In this document: positions 53,761-61,092 of the stretch, in pieces
Numbering within the stretch: position 1 is the first letter of the stretch
How the letters are laid out: the number at the start of each line of letters is the position of its first letter
DNA from: Piscirickettsiaceae bacterium CG07_land_8_20_14_0_80_44_28
Lineage (GTDB): Bacteria; Pseudomonadota; Gammaproteobacteria; Thiomicrospirales; Thiomicrospiraceae
Assembly (NCBI GenBank): GCA_002779995.1
Contig: PEWX01000028.1
Location: 1-61,092, forward strand
DNA: 61,092 nt
Direction: 5' to 3'
Made by a program: the position numbers and the translations under genes
Notes under the pieces: model-generated
What the model was told of the DNA's origin: nothing
Seen by the model: only the letters and a program-made list of their open reading frames with translations
Databases searched by the model: none

Positions 53761-54840
53761 TTGGTTATGACGGCTTACCGACCTGTAAAAGCGCTTATTA
53801 ACCTTGCTGCGCTTTCTAAAAATCTGCAAGTGGTTAGAGGGTTTGCGCCCAATGCTAAAATTTTAGCGATTATCAAGTCGAATGGATATGGTCATGGCAT
53901 TGAACGGGTCGCAGCACAATTAACCAAGGCAGATGGCTTTGGTGTGGCTTGTATTGAAGAGGCGATTTTGCTTCGACAAAAAGGATTCTTGCATCGAATT
54001 GTATTATTGGAAGGGTTGTTTTCTGAAGCTGAATTGGCTGTAGCGATGCACCATCGCTTTGATTTTGTGGTGCACTCTTCGTTGCAACTTGAGTGGTTGA
54101 GCTCAGCTCAAAGCAAGGTTCCATTAAATATTTGGTTAAAAGTGGATACGGGGATGCATCGGCTGGGGTTTTTACCGGAGCAGTTTCCCGAGGTGATTAA
54201 ATCAGTGCATCAGCTAGCGATGCCGATTCAACTCTATTGCATGTCACATTTTGCATCCGCTGATGAATCTTATGATTTTACTCAGCAACAGCTGAACGTT
54301 TTTCATCAAACCACTGCTGAGATAGCCTGTGCTAAAAGTCTGGCCAATTCAGCAGCCATTCAACGATTTCCGGAAAGTCATTTGGATTGGGTGCGTCCCG
54401 GCATTATGCTGTATGGCGCCTGTGCAACATCAGACCGGGTCGCAGGTCTGCATCCTGTTATGACACTGATGTCTCAAGTGATTGCCTTAAAGTGGCTAGA
54501 TGCAGGAGAAACGGTGGGTTATGGTCAAACTTGGCGAGCATCACAGAAGGCGTTGATTGCGGTGGTGGCGATTGGCTATGGCGATGGTTATCCACGGCAT
54601 GCTCCAAATGGAACGCCGGTACTCATTCATGGTCAGCAGGTTCCCTTAGTGGGGCGGGTGTCGATGGATATGATTACGGTAGACGTGACCAAACTTGCCG
54701 GTCAAATGCGGATGGGCGACGAGGTTATTTTGTGGGGTAAGGGCTTGAGTGTGGACGTGATTGCTCAGGCGTGCGGAACCATTGGCTATGAATTATTATG
54801 CGGCGTGACCCAACGGGTGCCAAGAGTAGAGGAAGGCTAA
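53761..54840 (+). CDS. alr: Alanine racemase
   Basis: 359 residues. The PLP lysine is K39 in AIIKSNGYGHG; the catalytic tyrosine lies in TVGYGQTWRA, followed by IGYGDGYPRHAPNG and GRVSMDMITVDVT. It makes D-alanine for peptidoglycan. The start is TTG 53761, seven bases after AAGGGG, or ATG 53767. Gene order dnaB-alr is usual in gammaproteobacteria. The NUDIX gene starts two bases after the stop. Confidence 0.95.
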   Translation: MVMTAYRPVKALINLAALSKNLQVVRGFAPNAKILAIIKSNGYGHGIERVAAQLTKADGFGVACIEEAILLRQKGFLHRIVLLEGLFSEAELAVAMHHRFDFVVHSSLQLEWLSSAQSKVPLNIWLKVDTGMHRLGFLPEQFPEVIKSVHQLAMPIQLYCMSHFASADESYDFTQQQLNVFHQTTAEIACAKSLANSAAIQRFPESHLDWVRPGIMLYGACATSDRVAGLHPVMTLMSQVIALKWLDAGETVGYGQTWRASQKALIAVVAIGYGDGYPRHAPNGTPVLIHGQQVPLVGRVSMDMITVDVTKLAGQMRMGDEVILWGKGLSVDVIAQACGTIGYELLCGVTQRVPRVEEG

Positions 54841-54842
54841 AG

Positions 54843-55457
54843 ATGCAAACCGATTCGATCAAACAGTTTGAAATATCGACAGTGGAAAAAGTTTATGATG
54901 GCTTTTTCAAAATGCATCAGATCACTTTTCGCCACAGCCTTTATCAAGGCGGATGGACGTCGCCCTTAATTCGTGAGCTATTTGGACGGGGTCAGGCAGT
55001 CGTGGTTTTGTTATATGATCCAAAAGCGCAACAAGTGATTCTCATTGAACAAATTCGCGCGGGTACCTTACAGCATGCCGCCGACCAAAATGACCAGGCC
55101 TGGTTGATTGAACCGGTGGCCGGCATGATTGAAGCTGGTGAATCGAAGTTGTCGGCCTGTCAAAGAGAAACTCAGGAAGAAGCCGGTGTTGAAGTCAACA
55201 CATTTGAACCGATTTGTCACTTTTACCCCAGCCCGGGCGGCAGTGATGAGGTGCTTTATTTGTATGGTGCCGAGGTTGATGTGAATCAGTTACCGGATTA
55301 TGCCGGTGAGGCCAGTGAGATGGAAGATATTCGTATAATCAAAATGCCATTTCAAGATGCCAAAGCGAAATTGCTAAAAGCCGAATTTAATGTCGCCAGT
55401 ACCATTATTGGGTTGCAATGGTTGTTTTATCAAAAACTGGCGGTTTCGTGTCCATAG
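54843..55457 (+). CDS. nudF: NUDIX hydrolase, ADP-ribose diphosphatase (NudF-like)
   Basis: 204 residues. The Nudix box covers residues 94-116 (G94, E100, R108, E109, E112, E113, G115), and EVLYLYGAEVD and the early RELFGRGQAVVVLLYDP match ADP-ribose pyrophosphatases. It clears free ADP-ribose. A CCAGGCCTGG copy at 55094 is read Gln-Ala-Trp just before the Nudix box. ATG 54843 follows the alr stop closely; GAGGAAGG lies upstream. Confidence 0.9.
   Translation: MQTDSIKQFEISTVEKVYDGFFKMHQITFRHSLYQGGWTSPLIRELFGRGQAVVVLLYDPKAQQVILIEQIRAGTLQHAADQNDQAWLIEPVAGMIEAGESKLSACQRETQEEAGVEVNTFEPICHFYPSPGGSDEVLYLYGAEVDVNQLPDYAGEASEMEDIRIIKMPFQDAKAKLLKAEFNVASTIIGLQWLFYQKLAVSCP
55094..55103. repeat. CCAGGCCTGG decamer
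   Basis: Exact copy in nudF, read Gln-Ala-Trp. Confidence 0.95.
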
Positions 55458-55487
55458 CCAAAAAAGTATCCGACGGGAGAAGGCAAT

Positions 55488-55904
55488 TTGTTTAGTTTGT
55501 TTAAAAATAGTCGATTAGTTTATCCATTGAATTGGATTGTTTTGCTGTCCAGTCTATTTGGTGTGATCTATTGGTTGTATTTCGCCTTTATTGAAAAAGC
55601 TTTTTTAGACAGAGTGCTTGGCGGTACCGCTTTATTGGTGGATTTGTTACTGGGTTTGCCCGTTGTGCTGATTTTCGCATTGGTGGTATATGCGCTTATC
55701 TATTGGGGGCTAAAAGTTTTGGTGATTGTGTTGCTACCCAATAGGTTAGAACAAATTGAAGCACCAGACGCACAATTGAGTGACACGCTGGAAGATAATG
55801 ACCTGCCAGAAGCCTTGTCTGCTCTTGATGAAGATAAAGCCTCTCCTAAATCAACAACCGCCACACCTTCAAAGTCCGACTCAAATTCCAATCCGGATGA
55901 ATAG
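55488..55904 (+). CDS. Small membrane protein, unknown function
   Basis: 138 residues. Two membrane helices (about 12-32 and 44-78), then a soluble acidic, Ser/Asp-rich C-terminus (about 86-138) that looks disordered. TTG start with GGGAGAAGG. It overlaps the start of the MATE gene by eight bases, which suggests coupled translation. No family recognised. Confidence 0.7.
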   Translation: MFSLFKNSRLVYPLNWIVLLSSLFGVIYWLYFAFIEKAFLDRVLGGTALLVDLLLGLPVVLIFALVVYALIYWGLKVLVIVLLPNRLEQIEAPDAQLSDTLEDNDLPEALSALDEDKASPKSTTATPSKSDSNSNPDE

Positions 55905-57294
55905 TCTGTTGTTTACGTCAAAGTGGCGACCTTATCAACTTGAACTCAGTCAATTATTCCGCTTAGCGCTGCCGATTTTATTGGCACAGCTCGCCTTAAC
56001 CGGGCTGGGGGTGGTCGATACCATTATGGCCGGGCGAGTTGGCACCAAAGATTTGGCAGCGATTGGACTGGGAAGCAGTTTATTATTCCCGGTCTTTATG
56101 ATTGCCACCGGCATTTTACTGGCGTTAACGCCCTTGGTGGCTAAACAAAAAGGCCGCGAAAACTGGCGCGGCGTGAGTGCCTTATTGCATCAAGCCATTT
56201 GGGTTGCGTTACCGCTTGGATTGTCTTCATTGGTATTGTTAATGAACTTGCAGTGGGTGTTAAACGAATTGTCGCTTTCACCCAAGGTTTTTCAACTGAC
56301 AGATGATTATTTGTTTTACTGTGCGTTTGGTTTGCCGGGCATCGCGCTTTATCAAGCCTTTCGATTCTTTTGGGAAGGGCTGGGGATGACCTTGCCAACC
56401 TTGTTGATTAGTTTTTTTGCTTTATTGCTTAATATTCCACTGAATGCTTTATTTGTTTATGGTTGGGGGCCTGTTGAACCCTATGGTGCCGCAGGTTGTG
56501 GTATCGCCACGGCGATTGTGATGTGGTCTATGTTGGGGTTGGCGATTTGGTATGTTATTAAATCAAAGCAGACACGCCATTTGGTGAAACTCTCCTCCGG
56601 GCAATTTCAATCACCCAGTTGGACTAACGGGATCAAAGATCTGCTAAATTTAGGCATTCCCAATACCTTAGCATTACTATTTGAAATCAGTTTATTCAGT
56701 TTTATAGCCTTGTTTATCGCCCACATGGGGGCAGTGGTTATCGCTGCGCATCAAGTTACCATCAGTTACACCGGGTTGGCGTTTATGGTGCCACTCAGTT
56801 TTGCGATGGCGGTCACCGTGCGCAGCGGATTGGCTTATGGTCAAGGCAGTTTAAATGCATTGAGAAGAAGTTTACGAACAGGGATGGCGGTTGCTGTATT
56901 TATCAGTAGTGGCATTGCGCTATTTACGCTGCTGATGATGAACGAGATTGCGCAGCTTTACACTCAAGATAGTGACGTGATTGCGTTGGCTTCAACCTTA
57001 TTGCTGTTGGCTGCGACCTATCAGGTGTTTGATGCTATTCAAGTGGTTTCCGCCGGCGCATTAAGGGGGCTTCACAGCACCAAAGTAACCATGATCGTGA
57101 CGTTTATTAGCTATTGGCTGATCGGAATGGGATTGGGCGCCATCTTTGCCTTTACCGATTGGATTCTACCCGCCATGGGGGTCGCTGGATTTTGGTTAGG
57201 GATTGTTTTAGGGTTGGTGTTGGCAGCCGTGTTGTTGCAACTCAAACTTCGATATTTAATCAGGCGTTTAATCCGAACCGGTGAATTACAATAG
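55897..57294 (+). CDS. MATE-family multidrug/Na+ efflux protein (NorM/MdtK-like)
   Basis: 465 residues, twelve membrane helices. LALPILLAQLALTGLGVVDT and MAGRVGTKDLAAIGLGSSL are the MATE signature of the first two helices; AAHQVTISYTGLAFMVPLSFA is the matching segment in the second half. It should export cationic compounds against H+ or Na+. ATG 55897 is chosen because the upstream extension lies in another gene's frame. Substrate not predictable. Confidence 0.9.
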   Translation: MNSLLFTSKWRPYQLELSQLFRLALPILLAQLALTGLGVVDTIMAGRVGTKDLAAIGLGSSLLFPVFMIATGILLALTPLVAKQKGRENWRGVSALLHQAIWVALPLGLSSLVLLMNLQWVLNELSLSPKVFQLTDDYLFYCAFGLPGIALYQAFRFFWEGLGMTLPTLLISFFALLLNIPLNALFVYGWGPVEPYGAAGCGIATAIVMWSMLGLAIWYVIKSKQTRHLVKLSSGQFQSPSWTNGIKDLLNLGIPNTLALLFEISLFSFIALFIAHMGAVVIAAHQVTISYTGLAFMVPLSFAMAVTVRSGLAYGQGSLNALRRSLRTGMAVAVFISSGIALFTLLMMNEIAQLYTQDSDVIALASTLLLLAATYQVFDAIQVVSAGALRGLHSTKVTMIVTFISYWLIGMGLGAIFAFTDWILPAMGVAGFWLGIVLGLVLAAVLLQLKLRYLIRRLIRTGELQ

Positions 57295-57303
57295 GGAGGC
57301 AAT

Positions 57304-57687
57304 ATGTCTGAACTGTGTCCTTGTGGAACCAAAAAAAACTATGCTGATTGCTGTGAACCTTTGCATTTAGGACAAGCCACAGCAAAAACGGCCGAAGCCT
57401 TGATGCGTTCTCGTTATAGTGCTTATGTGTTTGAAAATGAAGCTTATTTGCTTAAAACTTGGTCAGAAACCACCAGGCCTGGTCAAATTTCCTTTGAAAA
57501 GGGGCTGGTTTGGAAAAAACTGCGGGTATTAAAAACCCAAAAAGGCCAAGCCAAAGATACCGACGGTAAAGTGTGGTTTAAGGCCAGTTATCAACTGGCG
57601 GATCAAAAAGGGATGATGAGCGAAAAAAGTTTCTTTATTCGAGATGCGCAATCACAATGGGTGTATGTCAGCGGGGAGCTACGTTAG
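57304..57687 (+). CDS. YchJ family SEC-C motif protein
   Basis: 127 residues. The N-terminal zinc SEC-C motif is CPCG...DCC (Cys5, 7, 16, 17), followed by an NTF2-like domain (EALMRSRYSAYVFENEAYLL, LVWKKLRVLKT). Family members in E. coli (YchJ) have no settled role. A CCAGGCCTGG copy (57473) is read Arg-Pro-Gly. Preceded by GGGAGG. Confidence 0.87.
   Translation: MSELCPCGTKKNYADCCEPLHLGQATAKTAEALMRSRYSAYVFENEAYLLKTWSETTRPGQISFEKGLVWKKLRVLKTQKGQAKDTDGKVWFKASYQLADQKGMMSEKSFFIRDAQSQWVYVSGELR
57473..57482. repeat. CCAGGCCTGG decamer
   Basis: Exact copy in the ychJ-like gene, read in the third frame (Arg-Pro-Gly); followed by TCAAATT. Confidence 0.95.
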
Positions 57688-57707
57688 TCCGTCACCATCG
57701 GTAACGC

Positions 57708-57878
57708 TTATTTTAGCGTTGTGTTATCGTCAGACTCAGGCTCAACAGCCTCATTAGAGTTCTTAAAAAAACGATACAGCCACCACATAGAAAGGCCGAC
57801 CACTAATGCACTGGCAACCAATAATGCCAATGTAATCAGTAACGCACTGCCAACATCATCTAAACCAATACTGTGCAT
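57708..57878 (-). CDS. Very small single-helix membrane protein
   Basis: 56 residues from ATG 57878, which has AAAGGAAAG just upstream. One hydrophobic helix (about 10-32) and an acidic tail (EAVEPESDDNTTLK). It resembles small transporter or pump accessory subunits in shape only. Convergent with ychJ and divergent from the SPOR gene; a real gene is supported mainly by the ribosome site and the helix. Confidence 0.55.
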   Translation of the reverse strand: MHSIGLDDVGSALLITLALLVASALVVGLSMWWLYRFFKNSNEAVEPESDDNTTLK

Positions 57879-58009
57879 ATCTTTCCTTTTTACGGATCCC
57901 CAATTCGTAGGGGGATCAATGTTCAAAACAATCACTTTGCAAAATCGATTTTACATTCTACAATACAAACACCTTAACCGTTTAAAATTTCCAGAGAAGT
58001 GTTCATCGA

Positions 58010-59164
58010 ATGGCGCAAACCATCTCAGAATTAGAAAAAGAAAGGGCCGAATTGCTGAAAGTCATTGAAAGCAAAGCCCAAAATATGTCCTCCTCACGAC
58101 CCAATGCACCTGAGGGGAAGTCTGAACATACATTAAACGACTGGTTAAATGCAGCAGAGGAAGTTATGCCAACACGTTCGTCTCGTAATTCATCAAATTC
58201 TCAACCCGAATCAACCCCCGCTCGTGCTAAACCCAATAAAGCTTCATTTTTTGGAGTCATTATTATGTTGTCACTGTTTTTAACCATTTTAGGGGTGGTT
58301 TTTATTGCCTATACCAATATCAACAGTGAACTTCAAAAAGCACTGGCAATCAACGAAGAGAATCAAAAAGAACTCTCAGAACTTAAGCAAACGATATCTG
58401 ATATTCAACAAACCAATGCCGCATCGGGGCAGGGCGAGCTTTTTGCGGCCTTGCAAAAAAGAGTTTTAATGCTTGAAACCCAGTTACAGACCTTAAAAGT
58501 GCAACAAGTTACATCGGTTCCGCAACAATCTGCTTCAGACGTTACAGCGCCCACCACAAAACCACTGGCATTAGAACAATTGCCATCAAATGTGGTTACC
58601 ACTGAAGTGTTAGAACAAAAATTGCAAGAATACACCAAAGGGATTGACCAAAAACTGGAAACCATTTTGGCTTACCTGAATAATGAAAAGCAATCTCCCG
58701 TACAGTTGAGAACGCCTCAGAAGCAGTCAACCGCATCAGCCGCTAAAGTAACGGAGCCTGAAATAACACAGCCGCAAGCACCTAAAGTCAAACCGATGGA
58801 TCAACCGGTGGTTCGACTGGTTCAAAAAATTACCTCACCCAAGGCGGCAGAAGAACCTTCAGACCCGCTGGAAAACTATACCGCCGATGTCAAATGGTTG
58901 GTTGAAGAACCCGCCTTTAACTACACATTACAACTGGCGAGTATGTCAGAACGTAGCTCGGTAGAAAAAATGATCGAGCAGAGCAAGCTACAAGGCGCGC
59001 GTATTATCCCCTTAAAGCGCAATGGAGAAGCTTATTATGTTTTGCTGTCGGGCAGTTATGAGTCACGATCTGAAGCAGATAAAGCCGCCCAGCGTTATAA
59101 AAACAATTTTGGCATATCGCCTTGGGTTAGAAAAATAAAGGATTTAAGTAGCAAACTTAACTAA
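58010..59164 (+). CDS. SPOR-domain membrane protein
   Basis: 384 residues. A cytoplasmic N-terminus (1-77, Ser/Pro-rich), one membrane helix (about 79-101), a coiled-coil with many Gln/Glu (about 102-160), a Thr/Pro/Gln-rich linker, and a C-terminal SPOR domain (about 303-380: FNYTLQLASMSERSSVEKMI, YYVLLSGSYESRSEADKAA). SPOR domains bind denuded septal peptidoglycan, so a cell-division role is likely. It resembles FtsN/DamX in layout but is not clearly either. No ftsN/argS neighbours. Confidence 0.82.
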   Translation: MAQTISELEKERAELLKVIESKAQNMSSSRPNAPEGKSEHTLNDWLNAAEEVMPTRSSRNSSNSQPESTPARAKPNKASFFGVIIMLSLFLTILGVVFIAYTNINSELQKALAINEENQKELSELKQTISDIQQTNAASGQGELFAALQKRVLMLETQLQTLKVQQVTSVPQQSASDVTAPTTKPLALEQLPSNVVTTEVLEQKLQEYTKGIDQKLETILAYLNNEKQSPVQLRTPQKQSTASAAKVTEPEITQPQAPKVKPMDQPVVRLVQKITSPKAAEEPSDPLENYTADVKWLVEEPAFNYTLQLASMSERSSVEKMIEQSKLQGARIIPLKRNGEAYYVLLSGSYESRSEADKAAQRYKNNFGISPWVRKIKDLSSKLN

Positions 59165-59187
59165 GCCGTAAAAACGCATGAAAGAGG

Positions 59188-59216
59188 TTGACTTCAATCT
59201 CGTCAATCTCTATAAT
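59188..59216 (+). promoter_or_regulatory. Sigma-70 promoter of the tRNA pair
   Basis: TTGACT (-35), exactly 17 bases, TATAAT (-10), then a GC-rich discriminator (CGCGC) of the kind linked to stringent control. The tRNA-Leu begins 20 bases past the -10. Confidence 0.88.
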
Positions 59217-59235
59217 TCGCGCATTCTTTTAGAAT

Positions 59236-59322
59236 GCCAGTGTGATGAAATTGGTAGACATGACGGATTCAAAATCCGTTGCTAGTAATAGCGTGGCGGT
59301 TCGAGTCCGCCCACTGGTACCA
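59236..59322 (+). tRNA. tRNA-Leu (anticodon CAA)
   Basis: 87 bases with encoded CCA. Acceptor GCCAGTG pairs with CACTGGT; the anticodon loop is TTCAAAA (CAA, decodes UUG); a long variable arm (TGCTAGTAATAGCG) marks the leucine class; the T-loop is GGTTCGAGTCC. Confidence 0.97.
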
Positions 59323-59341
59323 TTCTCGTATATCCCTATAT

Positions 59342-59418
59342 ACGACCGTAGCTCAGTTGGTTAGAGCACCACCTTGACATGGTGGGGGTCGGTGGTTCGA
59401 ATCCACTCGGTCGTACCA
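59342..59418 (+). tRNA. tRNA-Val (anticodon GAC)
   Basis: 77 bases with encoded CCA. Acceptor ACGACCG pairs with CGGTCGT; D-arm TAGCTCAGTTGGTTAGAGC; anticodon loop TTGACAT (GAC, decodes GUC/GUU); T-loop GGTTCGAATCC. It lies 19 bases after tRNA-Leu, so both come from one transcript. The 3' half of a tRNA is a common integration site, and CRISPR-linked DNA follows. Confidence 0.97.
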
Positions 59419-59491
59419 ATTTTTACTTTAAAATAAATTGATTAAATCTTAGGCCCTTGAAATAAGGTAAATACTTCAACTGCTACTGATT

Positions 59492-60631
59492 TTAACCAAA
59501 TTCGATTTGGTTGGGTTGAAGCTTCATGCCATTCGCCTTCTGTCCGGGTATTTTTTCAATGAGATAAGATGGGGCATTGACCCCAAGATATTGGGTTAGA
59601 ATTTCTTTAATTTCAACCTTCCTGTCATCAAAAAAACGCTTTTTTAAACCATTTTCAAAACGAGACTCTAGATCTTCTATGGCGGTGATATGTTCATCAG
59701 TGCCTTCCGCAAAGATTTCATCGACACATACAAATAGTTCGGCGCTATAGGTCATCGATACACTGTCTCCAGGTTCAAAATCGTAGCGAACCACACTCCC
59801 TTCAACGCATTTTTTTGCCATCCAATAATAGAAAATAAAATTCATTCGTGTCAAAGGAACGGTTACATTATTTACCTCAAGCGTTAAGTCTGAACAAATT
59901 AGCCTTACATGGTGATTCTCTTGGCGGATTTGGCGTTGCAGCAAGTTAACCATGTCATTAAAGTCTTCAATGTTTTCTAATAACTTGTCATCAATTGCAT
60001 GGCGCATGCGCACAAATGGCAAAAAAGCCAATTCAATAATGGCATCTTTTTTATCAATGTATACATCAGGCTGACGGCGTGATGGAAAGATTTCTGAATA
60101 AGGTGTCGGAAAATAGAAATCCAATTCACTTTCAAATTTTTCCTATACTAAAACATGTGACAGTTGGTCTTGATCGCGTCCAAACATTGAAAGCGCATAA
60201 CCAGCATAGAAGCCCATTGTTTTTCGACCACCAGCGATTGAAACATGCAAATCTACATGCGGGTCAGAGGTGAAATCTCGAATCATCCGACTAATTTGGT
60301 TAGCTACTGCACGATTATCTTCTGGGGTGCGAATATCTTGAATAATCTCATTTTGATCATTGCGAATACTAATCACATGTTTAGGCGAAAAAGCGATGCT
60401 GTTTAAATTATAAATTTGGCATAGTTTATTAAACCACCCTCCGTTTGCTTGAAATAAGCCTCGTATACATTGTTCAGCCCCAAACCCAGTGGTTAAAACA
60501 AATATCTCATCGGGAATAAATTTAGGATCATTTTGAGTGAGCGCATAAACCGTTTCAGTCAAAATTTGCGGAGAAGTCCCCAAAATTGAAAACAGTATTT
60601 TTTTTATCGGTTTGTTTGTTACATGAGCCAT
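59492..60631 (-). pseudogene. CRISPR-associated ring nuclease/Csm6-like protein, NE0113 family, interrupted by one in-frame TAG
   Basis: Two open parts lie in the same frame: residues 1-162 (60631-60146), a TAG at 60145-60143, six more sense codons, then 210 further residues to the end at 59492. Without the stop the protein would be about 378 residues, the size of the NE0113 family. The first part has the CARF core: FSILGTSPQILTETVYAL, TGFGAEQ, and VSIAGGRKTMGFYAGYALSM. The second continues with FYFPTP and AIIELAFLPFVRMR, as in family members. These proteins sense cyclic oligoadenylate from type III CRISPR systems. Base change, readthrough or sequencing error could explain the TAG. Confidence 0.8.
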
Positions 60632-60913
60632 ATTTTGTATCTTTTAAGTAATGAATTAAGTGTTTATTATTTCAAAAGTTTTTGCTGATTTTCCCTTCAC
60701 AAATTTGTAAAAGCGCTATCCTAGTTGTATTTAAAGTTTAATAGAGTCAATGTAAAAAAGTAGATTTACTTATAAAATTTTGATAGTTTAACAAAGTTGT
60801 TTAGATCAGCTCTCGTTTTTAATGTCCTTTTTAAATACGCTGTTGATTGACAATTAGCTAATAAGATCGTAAGTAAATTTTGTTTACGAATTTAATGTCA
60901 AGGGAAGGACACT

Positions 60914-61092
60914 TTGAATCATAGTAGTCATAAAACTGCGTTGCAAGAGGGCGAAAAGCTCACTGTATGGAACCAATATTTATATGCCGTCTTTGGAAAT
61001 AAAAAGCGCGCTCAGACAATCTTCTATATTTTAATCGTTTTAGTTCTTATCGTTAGTAGCGTGAGTTATTGTCAAATCTGGTGTATGGACTC
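60914..61092 (+). CDS. N-terminal fragment of an unknown membrane protein (runs off the window)
   Basis: Open for 59 codons from TTG 60914 to the window edge, with AAGGGAAGGAC directly upstream. About 35 polar residues lead into a hydrophobic helix (TIFYILIVLVLIVSSVSYCQ). A TTGACA at 60847 could be a -35 element. It is divergent from the broken ring-nuclease gene across 282 bp of AT-rich DNA. No family recognised; in this context a type III CRISPR ancillary membrane protein is possible but unproven. Confidence 0.55.
   Translation, partial: MNHSSHKTALQEGEKLTVWNQYLYAVFGNKKRAQTIFYILIVLVLIVSSVSYCQIWCMD

Noticed and set aside
54387-54740. Open frame of 117 codons inside alr in another frame
   Set aside because: It lies entirely within a conserved enzyme gene, has low-quality composition and no ribosome site.
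59419-61092. CRISPR array near the ring-nuclease gene
   Set aside because: I looked for regularly spaced identical repeats of 24-40 bases in the right end and found none; any array would lie beyond the window.

Overview
The window looks like the chromosome of a gammaproteobacterium. The core genes (bamE/fur, glyA-nrdR-rib operon-nusB-thiL, sucCD, bamD/rluD/pgeF, rpsF-rpsR-DUF2232-rplI-dnaB-alr) resemble gammaproteobacterial proteins and follow gene orders usual in that class. Base composition is moderate (mid-40s % GC by eye). The mix of an SQR/NDH-2-like flavoprotein, three GGDEF proteins and an AT-rich non-enteric style suggests a free-living aquatic group such as Thiomicrospira/Hydrogenovibrio, but that is inference; no rRNA is present.

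Layout. 1-6.4 kb: end of an OYE reductase, a methyltransferase, divergent bamE/fur, selO, a PAS protein with a broken GGDEF motif, ettA. 6.9-13.7 kb: glyA, nrdR and the riboflavin operon ribD-ribE-ribB(X)-ribH-nusB, then thiL. 13.7-24.8 kb: DAHP synthase, prepilin peptidase, queD, ispA, a peroxiredoxin, a CBS-domain gene with a candidate structured 5' leader, a DHH phosphoesterase, fumC-thioredoxin, and a soluble hybrid histidine kinase next to a LuxR-type regulator. 25-30 kb: mgtE, a RimK ligase/zinc protease/AstE-like operon, a flavoprotein. 30.4-45 kb: lipoproteins, two membrane GGDEF proteins, fkpB, sucCD, nadE, bamD, rluD, pgeF, a Kef-type antiporter, nadC, ampD. 45.3-49.9 kb: flavodoxin, then a lipid block of two GT4 glycosyltransferases, a PlcP/LpxH-type metallophosphoesterase and diacylglycerol kinase. 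50-59.2 kb: ribosomal protein operon with an S6:S18-type leader, dnaB, alr, NUDIX, MATE, YchJ, a SPOR-domain protein. 59.2-61.1 kb: tRNA-Leu(CAA), tRNA-Val(GAC), a CRISPR-associated ring nuclease (NE0113 family) interrupted by one in-frame amber codon, and the start of an unknown divergent membrane protein.

Two dispersed sequence systems overlie the genes. First, the palindrome CCAGGCCTGG occurs 13 times exactly and at least five more times with one mismatch, where about 0.06 exact copies would be expected by chance. It lies in all reading frames of genes and also forms terminator hairpins. Second, a family of short non-autonomous transposon-like elements (MITEs) has GAGACCTTTGCA ends: about 160 bp in full form, 78-89 bp in deleted form, and one half copy. 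Several are flanked by 5-bp target duplications, and the full-length ones carry an internal hairpin that could stop transcription both ways.

Functional links: rib genes with nusB; the lipid block centres on diacylglycerol (released by a PlcP-like enzyme, used by glycosyltransferases, recycled by DgkA), and PHO-box-like repeats lie in front of the phosphoesterase; BamD and BamE both serve outer-membrane assembly. The only mobile-defence signal is at the right end, just past the tRNA pair.
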